This document shows, piece after piece, positions 33,564 through 41,413 of a DNA stretch of 64,000 nt (position 1 is its first letter; every line of letters starts with the position of its first letter). The stretch is from assembly GCA_910584875.1 (NCBI GenBank), contig CAJUDA010000012.1:1-64000 (forward strand), written 5' to 3'. The notes below the pieces were generated by a model, which ran no database searches, was not told the DNA's origin, and saw only the letters and a list, made by a program, of their open reading frames with translations. This DNA is from an uncultured Eubacterium sp. (GTDB lineage Bacteria; Bacillota; Clostridia; Lachnospirales; Lachnospiraceae). Position numbers and translations under genes: made by a program.

Positions 33564-34064
33564 TTAAATCTTCTCCACGGGCACAGCGGTTCTTGCCCCC
33601 GTTTCTGCTTCTGCACCCATCCCCAATACCGGAGCCTTATCAGACCTTTTCCAACCAAATTGTTCAAAAGGGTAGTTTTCAATAGCCTCGTTCAAAATCC
33701 CGATGGCTATATCAAAATTATTCTGATCTTCAAAGGGCATCCCATTAAAATATAAATATGTACAAGGTGGAAGTTCTGCAATTTCGTATCCATCAGGGAG
33801 TGATTTGTTATACTCCAATGGAACTTCAACAAAAAATGCATTGCCGCTTGTTCCAGGTCTGATCAGGCTCTTTGGCAAACGACCGCCTGCACCTGTATCA
33901 AATGCTTCGGGAATACGATTAAAATAGCCTTCCCATTCGCATCCGACTTCTTCGCAGGCAGAAAAATAATCAGTAGCGGTTATGTGACGCAAAAAAATCA
34001 ATTTTCGCGCTGGACGCTCAACTACCGTAACTGTGACAACTTTTGATACTTTCTCTTTTTCCAT
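33564..34064 (-). CDS. GyrI-like small-molecule-binding protein
   Basis: A 166-residue soluble protein resembling the GyrI-like/AraC effector-binding (SOUL-type) domain: VVERPARKLIFLRH at the start, PDGYEIAELPPCTYLYFNG in the middle and the aromatic PFEQFGW near residues 139-145. Such stand-alone domains bind cationic or aromatic compounds, and some hydrolyse or sequester them. There is no DNA-binding domain. The ribosome binding site is weak (AAGAAGG). Neighbours are relics and two small anchored proteins, so context gives no function. Confidence 0.7.
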   Translation of the reverse strand: MEKEKVSKVVTVTVVERPARKLIFLRHITATDYFSACEEVGCEWEGYFNRIPEAFDTGAGGRLPKSLIRPGTSGNAFFVEVPLEYNKSLPDGYEIAELPPCTYLYFNGMPFEDQNNFDIAIGILNEAIENYPFEQFGWKRSDKAPVLGMGAEAETGARTAVPVEKI

Positions 34065-34129
34065 TGATTCTACACCTTCTTTTTATATATTGTGAAAGGA
34101 ATTTTAATTCTCCCAATTATTGTATCTGT

Positions 34130-34564
34130 TTAATAGTACCGTTCCATTAACTCATATATTTTTTTCTCTTTTTCCTTGTCCAAATAATATATGATCATTT
34201 TGTTACTATTTTCTGGATCATTTGTTCTAAAAGAAGAACTTCCATCTGTTATAAGGGTAAAACTTTTATCATCTTTAATACACTGCACATAACCAATGTA
34301 CCCATAAGTCAAATCTGTATTTTCTGTTTCTTTAACCTCTGCCTCTTGAAACAGTTTCAGCATCTCTTCTCTGTCTTTGCCTGTTACCTCTCTCTTATTT
34401 CCATTACTGCCATTCAAAATTATCAGCTGGTCCGGTTCCATAAACTGGCTTCCCACTACATCTGCCAGTGTTTTTGGTGAATAGAAGTGAAAGTAAGCTG
34501 CCACCAGTACAACGCACGCCACTACGACAGTTAAAATCAGTATTAATTTCTTTTTTATTGGCAT
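34130..34564 (-). CDS. Small membrane-anchored protein, tandem paralogue B
   Basis: A 144-residue protein with one N-terminal helix (residues 6-26) and an outer domain. Family not recognised. The block SPKTLADVVGS(Q/K)FMEPDQ and LI(I)L(N/D)GSNGNKRE is shared almost exactly with the gene just upstream at 34588-35016, so the two arose by duplication; the second halves have drifted. GGGGAGG stands just before the ATG. It might act as a lipoprotein-like sensor or immunity-type protein, but there is no direct evidence. Confidence 0.75.
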   Translation of the reverse strand: MPIKKKLILILTVVVACVVLVAAYFHFYSPKTLADVVGSQFMEPDQLIILNGSNGNKREVTGKDREEMLKLFQEAEVKETENTDLTYGYIGYVQCIKDDKSFTLITDGSSSFRTNDPENSNKMIIYYLDKEKEKKIYELMERYY

Positions 34565-34587
34565 AATACCTCCCCGTTCAGCGCCAT

Positions 34588-35016
34588 TTAATAGGAAAGT
34601 TTCATTTTTTCCCTTATCTTTTTCCCGCCTTCCTTTTCCATATAATATACGATCATTCTGTCACTATCATCTGGATCAATAATTTTAAAAGAAGATTCCA
34701 CATGTGTTAAAAGGTTAAAACGGTTCTCCCCTTTTGTAAATTGTATACAGCTTGCACCATGCGTTAATTCAATATTCTCACTATCCAGTATCTTTACCGT
34801 CCGAAGTAGCTCCAGCATTTCTTCCCGCTCTTCCTTCTTTAATTCCCTTTTGTTTCCATTACTGCCATCCAATATTATCAGCTGGTCCGGTTCCATAAAC
34901 TTGCTTCCCACGACATCTGCCAGTGTTTTTGGTGAGCGAAAGTGAAAGTAAGCTGCCACCAGTACAACGCCCGCCACTATGACAGCTGCTGTCAAAAATA
35001 AAGTCCTTTTCTTCAT
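34588..35016 (-). CDS. Small membrane-anchored protein, tandem paralogue A
   Basis: A 142-residue protein with an N-terminal helix (LTAAVIVAGVVLVAAYFHF) and an outer domain; about half of its residues match the next gene. It is first of the pair, with GGGAG 9 bases before the ATG at 35016. Family not recognised. The upstream 400 bases hold no gene but carry tandem hairpin repeats, so the pair may have its own promoter close to the start; I could not identify one with confidence. Confidence 0.75.
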   Translation of the reverse strand: MKKRTLFLTAAVIVAGVVLVAAYFHFRSPKTLADVVGSKFMEPDQLIILDGSNGNKRELKKEEREEMLELLRTVKILDSENIELTHGASCIQFTKGENRFNLLTHVESSFKIIDPDDSDRMIVYYMEKEGGKKIREKMKLSY

Positions 35017-35149
35017 ACACACAATCTCCCTCTCCCCATCTATTTAACAGAAATTATTTAATATTCGTTGTATTACCTGCTCCCACTATAACATACCGTT
35101 TTTTCCAATGCAAGCGCAATGCGACAAGCGGTCAAAAAACGCGACGAAC

Positions 35150-35297
35150 GGCAAAAAAGCGTCGTGATAATCCGACGCTTTCAAGAACGACCTTTGGTCG
35201 TTCTTGCTCCGCAGGAGGGAATTTTCCTATTTAGGCAAAAAAGCGTCGTGATAATCCGACGCTTCCAAGAACGACCTCTGGTCGTTCTTGCTCCGCA
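35150..35297. repeat. Two tandem 64-base double-hairpin repeats, 84 bases apart
   Basis: Units at 35150-35213 and 35234-35297 differ at only 2 of 64 bases. Each holds an 8-pair hairpin (first unit 35157-35164 with 35173-35180) and a 10-pair hairpin with a 3-base loop (35183-35192 with 35196-35205). Read on the minus strand the first hairpin is followed by TTTTTT, so each unit also looks like a terminator. A degenerate partial copy precedes them near 35120-35150. The gap 35017-35416 holds no gene apart from these repeats and the GH43 terminator. Confidence 0.8.
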
Positions 35298-35320
35298 AAA
35301 GGAAAACTTTCCTGCCCAAT

Positions 35321-35371
35321 TAAAAAGAAAGTAAGATTCCGGTCCGCATAAAGCCGGTGGAATCTTACTTT
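35321..35371 (-). terminator. Terminator of the GH43/LamG gene
   Basis: Thirteen-pair inverted repeat (35328-35340 with 35359-35371) with an inner CCGG stem, followed on the minus strand by a T-rich tail (complement of 35321-35327). It lies 46 bases after the stop. Confidence 0.8.
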
Positions 35372-35416
35372 CCTTTTCTATTGATTGATTTTGAACTTTA
35401 CATACTGTCCACTTTT

Positions 35417-37756
35417 TTACTGATTCAGGATCGGAAGCCCGTTCTCGCCCCATGCAACCTTGCGGATCCTTGCGCTGCGGCACGGATCATAGAGAGAATC
35501 CTGATCCCCTCTGGCACGGCCGCATTTGTTTTCGTAGCAGTCTCTTCCGCGTGAATGATAGACAAAGATATCATTTCCATCCTCATCCTTGGTAAAGGAA
35601 TTGTGCCCCGGTCCGTATTCATCCACCAGATCCTCGGAAGTAAGGGCAGGTGTCGTCTGCTTCGTCCAGGAATTAATATCCATCAGATCGGCTGATGCAT
35701 CGGCATACAGATAACCGATACAGTATTCTGGTCCTGTACCTGATGCCGAGTATGCCACGATCACTTTACCATTATGCTGCACTACCGATGGTCCTTCGTT
35801 CACTGCGAATGTCGCGCACTCCCAGTAATATTCTGGTCTGGTGAGACACACGGGATTGGTGATCGTCTTCCACGGCTCATCCGGGTTGATCTGCGCCATA
35901 TACAGATTGGACGCCGGTCCCTGCTGTGCCCATATCACATAGTGCTTTCCATTGCATTCAAAATAAGTCATATCCAGTGAAAATCTGGTGAAGGAGAAGG
36001 TATCTCCGGACACTGCCTGGAATTTACCCATTTCTTCCCAGGAATCATTATAGGGATCCTGTCCCGTACACCGAAGTACACAGCAGTTGATCAACCACCG
36101 GTCTGTCGTGCTGCTGCTTCCGGCATAGTACATATACCATTTACCGCCGATGTAATGCATTTCCGGAGCCCAGATAAAACGATGGGACTGATTGCTAGCC
36201 GTCGGCTTAAATATCACCTTTTCTTCCGCATCTTTCAAACCATTTAATGTCTCCGACCTTCTCAAAACGACTCTGTCATATCCATCCGCATCATTTTCAC
36301 TATACATTGGGAAGGATGCTGTGAAGTAATAATACTGTTTTCCATCTTCTCCAACTCCTCTGGTAATGTACGGATCTGCCCGGTCTTTGATAAAGACATC
36401 TGATTTCGTTCCCTTTGCCTTTACGTTTTTCACCTTTGTATCATTGTACAATTTTGTTACCTGGGCATCTGTTTTTGCCTCCTGCCATACCTGTACTTCC
36501 CTTACAAAGCCCATCCACGAAGGATCTTTATAAGAAGACTTCCCGATATAGGCAACGATATCATTTCCAAAATCACTGAGTTTCTTCGTTAATTTCACAG
36601 TTCCAGCCTTCGCACCGTTGAGGTATCCTGTGATACTTCCCGGCTTGATCACCGTCACATAATGATTCCATCCCGCTTCCGTAATAGGCGCATTGACACC
36701 GTTTGCTGCCTCTGTCGGGCTGAGTCCCGCTTCTGTCGTCCACGGCGCTGCCGCATTCGTTGTATTCGTCACAACGGATTTCATGCGTCCATCGAGATTG
36801 CTCGGATTCAGCAGCCAGTAAGCGGATGGACCTGGATCGTCTTCCTTTGTTCCCACAAACATGGCGCTTGTATTTTTCTTATAACTGTAATTTCTCAGCC
36901 AGATCGAAATCGTCAATGTATCCTTTCCTGCAAATGCCTTTTCTGGCAATTTGATATATCCGCCATTGTCCAGCAGGAGAGACTGGTTTTCCTGTATCTG
37001 CGGATTAACGCCTACAAGCTCGCCATGATTTCCTTTGCCAGACTGGTCTGTCAGATAAGCACCATCCGCACTGCACGTCATATTATAATGAAGGATTTCT
37101 GTACTCTGCACCGTGCTGGTACCCGCTGTAACCGTGATCCCTGCTGTCCGTGTCGCTGTTCCATCTGCGGTCTTGATCTTTGCCTGCAGGATCGCTGCAC
37201 CTGTTTTCAACGCTTTCACCGTCACTGCTTTCTTTGATTTTCCAGAAAGGGTCACCACATCGCCCCCCTTTGTCACTGACCATTTTACACTTTTCACCGC
37301 CAGACCTGTTGTATTTTTGATCGTAATCTTCTGGCTGCTTCCCGTTTTCAAACTGATTTTTTCAGTGCTGAGCTTTAATGTCTTTTTCGTAACCGGTTTC
37401 GTCACGCTTACCTTCACCTTGCTGGTATACGTTTTGGAACCGGCTTTAATCTTAGCCCGCACTGTTGCCGTACCTTTTTTCCTGCCTTTGATGGTCACAC
37501 CGGATTTGGATTTTTTAGACAGTTTGATAACCGAAGATCCTTTTATGACCTTCCATTTCACACTCCGGATCTTCTTCCCAGACGAATTTCTGACCTTGAC
37601 TCTCTTACTCTTTTTCTCTCTCACCTGCAGAGTCTTTTTACTGAGCGAGACTCCTTTTTTCTTTGCTGCCTGGATATCATCCGGCAAAGAAAAAGGAACG
37701 ACTGCCATAGCAGCTGCCAGTAACACCGCAAGCGGTTTTTGCCAATTTTTTCTCAT
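35417..37756 (-). CDS. Secreted GH43 glycosidase with Ig-like and LamG-like domains
   Basis: A 779-residue secreted enzyme. Signal peptide residues 1-30; two Lys-rich bacterial Ig-like (Big-type) repeats about 33-120 and 125-215; a LamG/concanavalin-like domain about 225-450 (SGKGNHGELVG, TISIWLRNYS, GYLNGAKAG, YIGKSSY); GH43 about 460-779. The catalytic base Asp is in RADPYITRG, the acid Glu is probably in NEGPSVV, and WAPEMHYIGGKWYMYYA is typical. An arabinofuranosidase or exo-arabinanase is likely, but the subfamily is not certain. AGGAGG stands before the ATG. The gene is divergent from the AraC regulator at 37932, which probably controls it. Confidence 0.85.
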   Translation of the reverse strand: MRKNWQKPLAVLLAAAMAVVPFSLPDDIQAAKKKGVSLSKKTLQVREKKSKRVKVRNSSGKKIRSVKWKVIKGSSVIKLSKKSKSGVTIKGRKKGTATVRAKIKAGSKTYTSKVKVSVTKPVTKKTLKLSTEKISLKTGSSQKITIKNTTGLAVKSVKWSVTKGGDVVTLSGKSKKAVTVKALKTGAAILQAKIKTADGTATRTAGITVTAGTSTVQSTEILHYNMTCSADGAYLTDQSGKGNHGELVGVNPQIQENQSLLLDNGGYIKLPEKAFAGKDTLTISIWLRNYSYKKNTSAMFVGTKEDDPGPSAYWLLNPSNLDGRMKSVVTNTTNAAAPWTTEAGLSPTEAANGVNAPITEAGWNHYVTVIKPGSITGYLNGAKAGTVKLTKKLSDFGNDIVAYIGKSSYKDPSWMGFVREVQVWQEAKTDAQVTKLYNDTKVKNVKAKGTKSDVFIKDRADPYITRGVGEDGKQYYYFTASFPMYSENDADGYDRVVLRRSETLNGLKDAEEKVIFKPTASNQSHRFIWAPEMHYIGGKWYMYYAGSSSTTDRWLINCCVLRCTGQDPYNDSWEEMGKFQAVSGDTFSFTRFSLDMTYFECNGKHYVIWAQQGPASNLYMAQINPDEPWKTITNPVCLTRPEYYWECATFAVNEGPSVVQHNGKVIVAYSASGTGPEYCIGYLYADASADLMDINSWTKQTTPALTSEDLVDEYGPGHNSFTKDEDGNDIFVYHSRGRDCYENKCGRARGDQDSLYDPCRSARIRKVAWGENGLPILNQ

Positions 37757-37855
37757 AATGAATCCTCCTGACCTATAGATTTAGAATCGATTTGTGATTA
37801 ATGGTATTTTACTATGGGACAGGGAAGAAAGTCTATGATTGGAACTGCCAAAAAC

Positions 37856-37884
37856 TTGTCTTTTTCTGTTTTTTATGATATGAT
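37856..37884 (+). promoter_or_regulatory. Putative promoter of the second AraC-type regulator
   Basis: TTGTCT (37856-37861), 17-base spacer, TATGAT (37879-37884), 48 bases before the regulator start in the 175-base divergent gap with the GH43 gene. Confidence 0.55.
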
Positions 37885-37931
37885 GATTGAACAATAATAT
37901 TGGGTTTTCCATGGTTCAGGGGTGGTAAAAT

Positions 37932-38720
37932 ATGATAAAAATTGTTGATATTGGATATCAGTTTGTACATGTAGGCGGTTTTGAGATAAGCCGCCCGGAA
38001 GGTTCCGGCGATTACCTTTTTCTTTATCTGCGCTGCCCCACAGAAGTATTTCTGGATGGTGCCTACAGACAGCTCCCAGCTGAAACCTATCTGGTCTTTG
38101 ATAAAGGGACTCCCCAGATTTACAGAAAATGGGACGCTCATTTCATCAATGACTTCATCCATTTTGATTTTGACACCTATGACCAGTATTTTGAAAAACT
38201 GGGCATTCCGTTTAATACGCCTTTCCATCTCCAAAATAATACGGAGATCATAGCGATGACCTCCGATCTCCTGCTTGAATTTTTCAGTAACAGCAAAGAT
38301 CACGAAAATGTCATGGCAGAAAAAGCAGACGAACTCTTCCATAAATTAGCAGAATTATACCATTTTTCTAATGAACACAGTAAGAAAATAAACGATTACC
38401 GCACTGCATTGACAGCACTGCGGCAAAAAATCCTGACCCGCCAGTATTGTCCGGATAATATCGAAGAGGTTGCCGGACAAATGAATATGAGTGTGTCCTA
38501 TCTCCAGCATCTCTATAAGAATTTTTTTAAAAATTCCATTCACCAGGATATCATCCATGCCCGTATGGAACAGGCTTCACACCTGCTGGTACACACCGGA
38601 CACTCCATCAGCAGGATCGCCCGGTTGTGCGGTTATGATAACACCGAACATTTTTCACGGAGTTTCAAAAAATATAAGGGGGCGTCTCCCCGCACCTACC
38701 GGAAGAACCATCTGTACTAG
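37932..38720 (+). CDS. AraC-family transcriptional regulator, paralogue of the exporter-operon regulator
   Basis: A 262-residue regulator: cupin-like sensor with RPEGSGDYLFLYLRCPTEV, then two helix-turn-helix units (IEEVAGQMNMSVSYLQHLYK; ISRIARLCGYDNTEHFSRSF). It matches the regulator at 4798 along its length. The divergent position next to the GH43/LamG gene suggests control of arabinan or arabinogalactan use, with a sugar as ligand; this is inference. GGTGG stands before the ATG. The stop codon lies on the edge of a 22-pair palindrome. Confidence 0.9.
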   Translation: MIKIVDIGYQFVHVGGFEISRPEGSGDYLFLYLRCPTEVFLDGAYRQLPAETYLVFDKGTPQIYRKWDAHFINDFIHFDFDTYDQYFEKLGIPFNTPFHLQNNTEIIAMTSDLLLEFFSNSKDHENVMAEKADELFHKLAELYHFSNEHSKKINDYRTALTALRQKILTRQYCPDNIEEVAGQMNMSVSYLQHLYKNFFKNSIHQDIIHARMEQASHLLVHTGHSISRIARLCGYDNTEHFSRSFKKYKGASPRTYRKNHLY

Positions 38721-38766
38721 TTGGGCGGCGCCAATTTGAACCCGTTCAAATTGGCGCCGCCCAGCT
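38719..38766. repeat. Long palindrome between convergent stops (shared with 54641)
   Basis: Stem of 22 pairs (38719-38740 with 38745-38766, including one T-G pair) around a CCCG loop. It begins on the AraC stop codon and ends 3 bases before the stop of the convergent gene. The 16 bases TTAGCTGGGCGGCGCC occur on its minus strand and again at 54641-54656. It lacks a clear T-run; it may be a REP-like element or a two-way terminator. Confidence 0.8.
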
Positions 38767-38768
38767 AA

Positions 38769-39317
38769 TCATGAAAGCAGCAATCCCTGCCAGAAGCCTT
38801 CATTCAGAGGCAGGGCAGGACTGCTGTCTGCAGCCATACCATCCATATATTCTTTTACTTTACTGTACTGTGTATTATCCGTAAATTTGATAAACCACCG
38901 GCAGATCCCCGTCTCTGCCTCGACACAGCGGATCCCGTCTGCATCATAAACAATAATACACAGTTTCGACTCCTGAACTTCTTTTTTCTGCTGCATTTCC
39001 TTCTGCAGTTCCCGCTCACGCTCTGCTGCCTTACGCATTTCTTCCTGCACGTCATCGACACTTTTGATCAGTTTTTTCCACTCAGTCTCTGTAAAAGAAC
39101 TGGCTCCGATCTGGTAACGGGGTTCTGAGTCCCCGCTTTTGATCCGTTCTTCCAGCTCTTCTCTCTCCTCCTGGACCAGCTCAAAAAAGAGATCCCGCAC
39201 AGCATTCCCTTTTTGCGACGCCCTGTCTCCGTGACTACTGTCTCTGTTTTTTGAATAAATATACTCCCTTTTTCCCATGTAGTTACTTACGTCGCTCATC
39301 GCTCCTGCCAAACCCAT
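38769..39317 (-). CDS. Conserved hypothetical protein, 182 residues
   Basis: Not recognised as a named family. Soluble, with no signal peptide: a Gly/Ser-containing start (MGLAGAMSDVSNYMGKREYIY), an acidic helical segment (LVQEEREELEERIKSG), a charged coiled coil about residues 85-115, and a beta-rich end (LCIIVYDADGIRCVEAETG, WFIKFTDN). GGGAGG stands before the ATG. It follows the GH42 gene by 56 bases in the same direction but shows no link to sugar use. Similar proteins are, as far as I recall, common in Lachnospiraceae genomes with no known role. Confidence 0.75.
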   Translation of the reverse strand: MGLAGAMSDVSNYMGKREYIYSKNRDSSHGDRASQKGNAVRDLFFELVQEEREELEERIKSGDSEPRYQIGASSFTETEWKKLIKSVDDVQEEMRKAAERERELQKEMQQKKEVQESKLCIIVYDADGIRCVEAETGICRWFIKFTDNTQYSKVKEYMDGMAADSSPALPLNEGFWQGLLLS

Positions 39318-39373
39318 AATCGTTTCCTCCCTCTTTTCTGTTGTTTACTATTTCGACAGAAAAGAGCGGAAAC

Positions 39374-41392
39374 TTAACTTTCATACACTCTCGTCTCATA
39401 TCCCGAAAGTGTCTGCGCTCCTGTCTCTTCTTTCCCTGTATAGACATTCCGCAGCTTCTGGTGCAGTGTGATGACTTTCTCTTCTCCACTGTAGTTCAAT
39501 ACAAACAGGCAGCCGCGCACAGCCACCTCGACCTCCTCCGGCGCCTCAATCATCTTCGCATAAGGCTCAGCTGCCCCCAGCTTCTCCAGGAAAATCTGAG
39601 CCACATCTGCCGTAAATACCGAACCGTAATAATATACGCTCCCCTCTCCGGCATGATTGCAGACAAGAGCCCCCGCACCCCGGTAATACCCGTCGGTGTA
39701 CTCTGCTGCCACCTCTGCTCCGTCCACTGCGGTGAGCTGGTCATTAAACAGCATCGTATCCAGTTCTGTATCGCCCCACTTCGCTTTCACGACCCCGGTA
39801 TCCGGCGCCACCACCGTATATTCCGGGATATCCACTCCGGCAAGCTCACGGAGCAGTCCCGGCAGCGGATCCGTCACACAGATCCCATGAATATCCTTAA
39901 ACGCCGTACGGCAGCCAAGGACAAGCGTCCCTCCCTGTTCGACATAATGACGCAGGATCTCTGCCCGCTCCTTTGTGAGGATCGCACCATGGGGATAAAA
40001 AACGACCTGGTACGGATCCAGCTCCTTTTTTCCACAATGATCGATATATACATAGTCGTAAGGCGTATGGGTATACTGGCATGCCTGAAACAGTCCCCAT
40101 ATACTGGTTTCATCCAGCTTTCTCTGCCATACATCCGCCTGCCCGTTCCAGCTGTTATCATAATCCCGCAGAACCGCTACCTTTGCCTCATACCGGCTTC
40201 CAGCGACGCCCTTCATACAATCCAGCTTCTCCGAGATTTCTTTTACCTCTGCCAGCCGTCGGTTATCCCGCCCGGAATAATCGAGGATACCGTGCCAATA
40301 CATCTCTGTCCCCATCGTTGCCGTGCGCCAGCGGAAATAGCTGACAAAATCAGCTCCATGGGCAATACTCTGCATCGTCCAAAGCGTCATCTGCCCCGGT
40401 CTTGGCACCGGCGCCATCATTTCCATGCTTCCATTGGCGCCAGACTGCTGTTCCATAATACCAAAGAGCGGAGAGATTGAACGCACCTCCGAAAGATGCT
40501 TGCTCCAGTTCCTGTCCTTTGTCGGATCTTCTTTGTGATACAGACCATGGCAGTATGAAAAATTAGGATAGGAATCATACATCATGAAATCCAGACTCTC
40601 TTCTGTCATACGGTGAGAATCCAGATTGCCAAATATGCCGTTGGTCGTGATAAAATCGCCCTTTTTTACATACCGGCGCAGGATATCACTCTGGATCTTT
40701 GCAAACCGGCACGCACTGTCTGAAATAAACCGGTAAAAATCCAGTTTGCGGTGCGGGTTCACACGTCCCGTTGGAGTAGCACGGGGCACATCCACCTCAT
40801 CCCACGCTGTATAGGTCTGATTCCAGAATACCGTCCCCCACGCCTTATTAAGTGCATCCAGTGTTCCATATTTTTTCTTTAAAAATTCCCGGAACGCTGC
40901 CACGTCACAGTCTGAATAAAACTCTGCCACTTCGCAGTTAAATTCATTGTCGATCTGCCACCCCACGATACACGGCCGGCTGGCGTAATGTGCTGCGATC
41001 CTGCCCACGATCCTCCGGGACAGTTCCTGATATTTCGGTGAATTATAATTGTAGTGACGGCGAAAACCATGCTGATATACAACGCCTTCCATCGTCGCAT
41101 TCAGTACCTCCGGGTATTTTTTAGTCAGCCACGCCGGCGGCGTCGCGGTGGGGGTGCAAAAGATCACCTGCATCCCCGCCTTTTCCGCCACATCCAGAAA
41201 GCGGTCGAAAAAAGAATAATCAAACACACCTTCCTCCGGCTCTATCCGGTTCCAGGCAAATTCTGCGATACGTACTGTCCGGATCCCGTTTTCCAGCATA
41301 CGCTGCAGATCCTTTTCCCACTCGTCCTCCTGCCAGTGCTCGGGATAGTAGCACACACCGAGAGAGAGCCTGTGTTCTCCAATCAGATTCAT
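39374..41392 (-). CDS. GH42 beta-galactosidase
   Basis: A 672-residue cytoplasmic-type enzyme with no signal peptide. LSLGVCYYPEHW is the typical start of the GH42 barrel; the acid/base Glu is in WQIDNEFNC and the nucleophile is probably Glu in FGIMEQQSG. A trimerisation domain (about residues 385-600) and a small C-terminal beta domain follow. The enzyme cuts beta-galactosides, in this context probably galacto-oligosaccharides released from pectic arabinogalactan. It starts 21 bases after the giant GH43 gene stop and is likely in its transcript. The ribosome binding site is only fair (AGAAGGG). Confidence 0.92.
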   Translation of the reverse strand: MNLIGEHRLSLGVCYYPEHWQEDEWEKDLQRMLENGIRTVRIAEFAWNRIEPEEGVFDYSFFDRFLDVAEKAGMQVIFCTPTATPPAWLTKKYPEVLNATMEGVVYQHGFRRHYNYNSPKYQELSRRIVGRIAAHYASRPCIVGWQIDNEFNCEVAEFYSDCDVAAFREFLKKKYGTLDALNKAWGTVFWNQTYTAWDEVDVPRATPTGRVNPHRKLDFYRFISDSACRFAKIQSDILRRYVKKGDFITTNGIFGNLDSHRMTEESLDFMMYDSYPNFSYCHGLYHKEDPTKDRNWSKHLSEVRSISPLFGIMEQQSGANGSMEMMAPVPRPGQMTLWTMQSIAHGADFVSYFRWRTATMGTEMYWHGILDYSGRDNRRLAEVKEISEKLDCMKGVAGSRYEAKVAVLRDYDNSWNGQADVWQRKLDETSIWGLFQACQYTHTPYDYVYIDHCGKKELDPYQVVFYPHGAILTKERAEILRHYVEQGGTLVLGCRTAFKDIHGICVTDPLPGLLRELAGVDIPEYTVVAPDTGVVKAKWGDTELDTMLFNDQLTAVDGAEVAAEYTDGYYRGAGALVCNHAGEGSVYYYGSVFTADVAQIFLEKLGAAEPYAKMIEAPEEVEVAVRGCLFVLNYSGEEKVITLHQKLRNVYTGKEETGAQTLSGYETRVYES

Positions 41393-41413
41393 ATGTAACC
41401 CTTCTTTCTATTG

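Noticed and set aside
35119..35334. A plus-strand frame coding a peptide with an internal repeat (QKSVVIIRRFQERPL twice)
   Set aside because: The repeat follows from the tandem hairpin DNA; all frames are similarly repetitive, no ribosome binding site stands before the ATG, and the sequence looks structural.
39341..40480. A 379-codon plus-strand frame opposite the GH42 gene
   Set aside because: Antisense to a well-supported glycosidase; no recognisable domain and no ribosome binding site.
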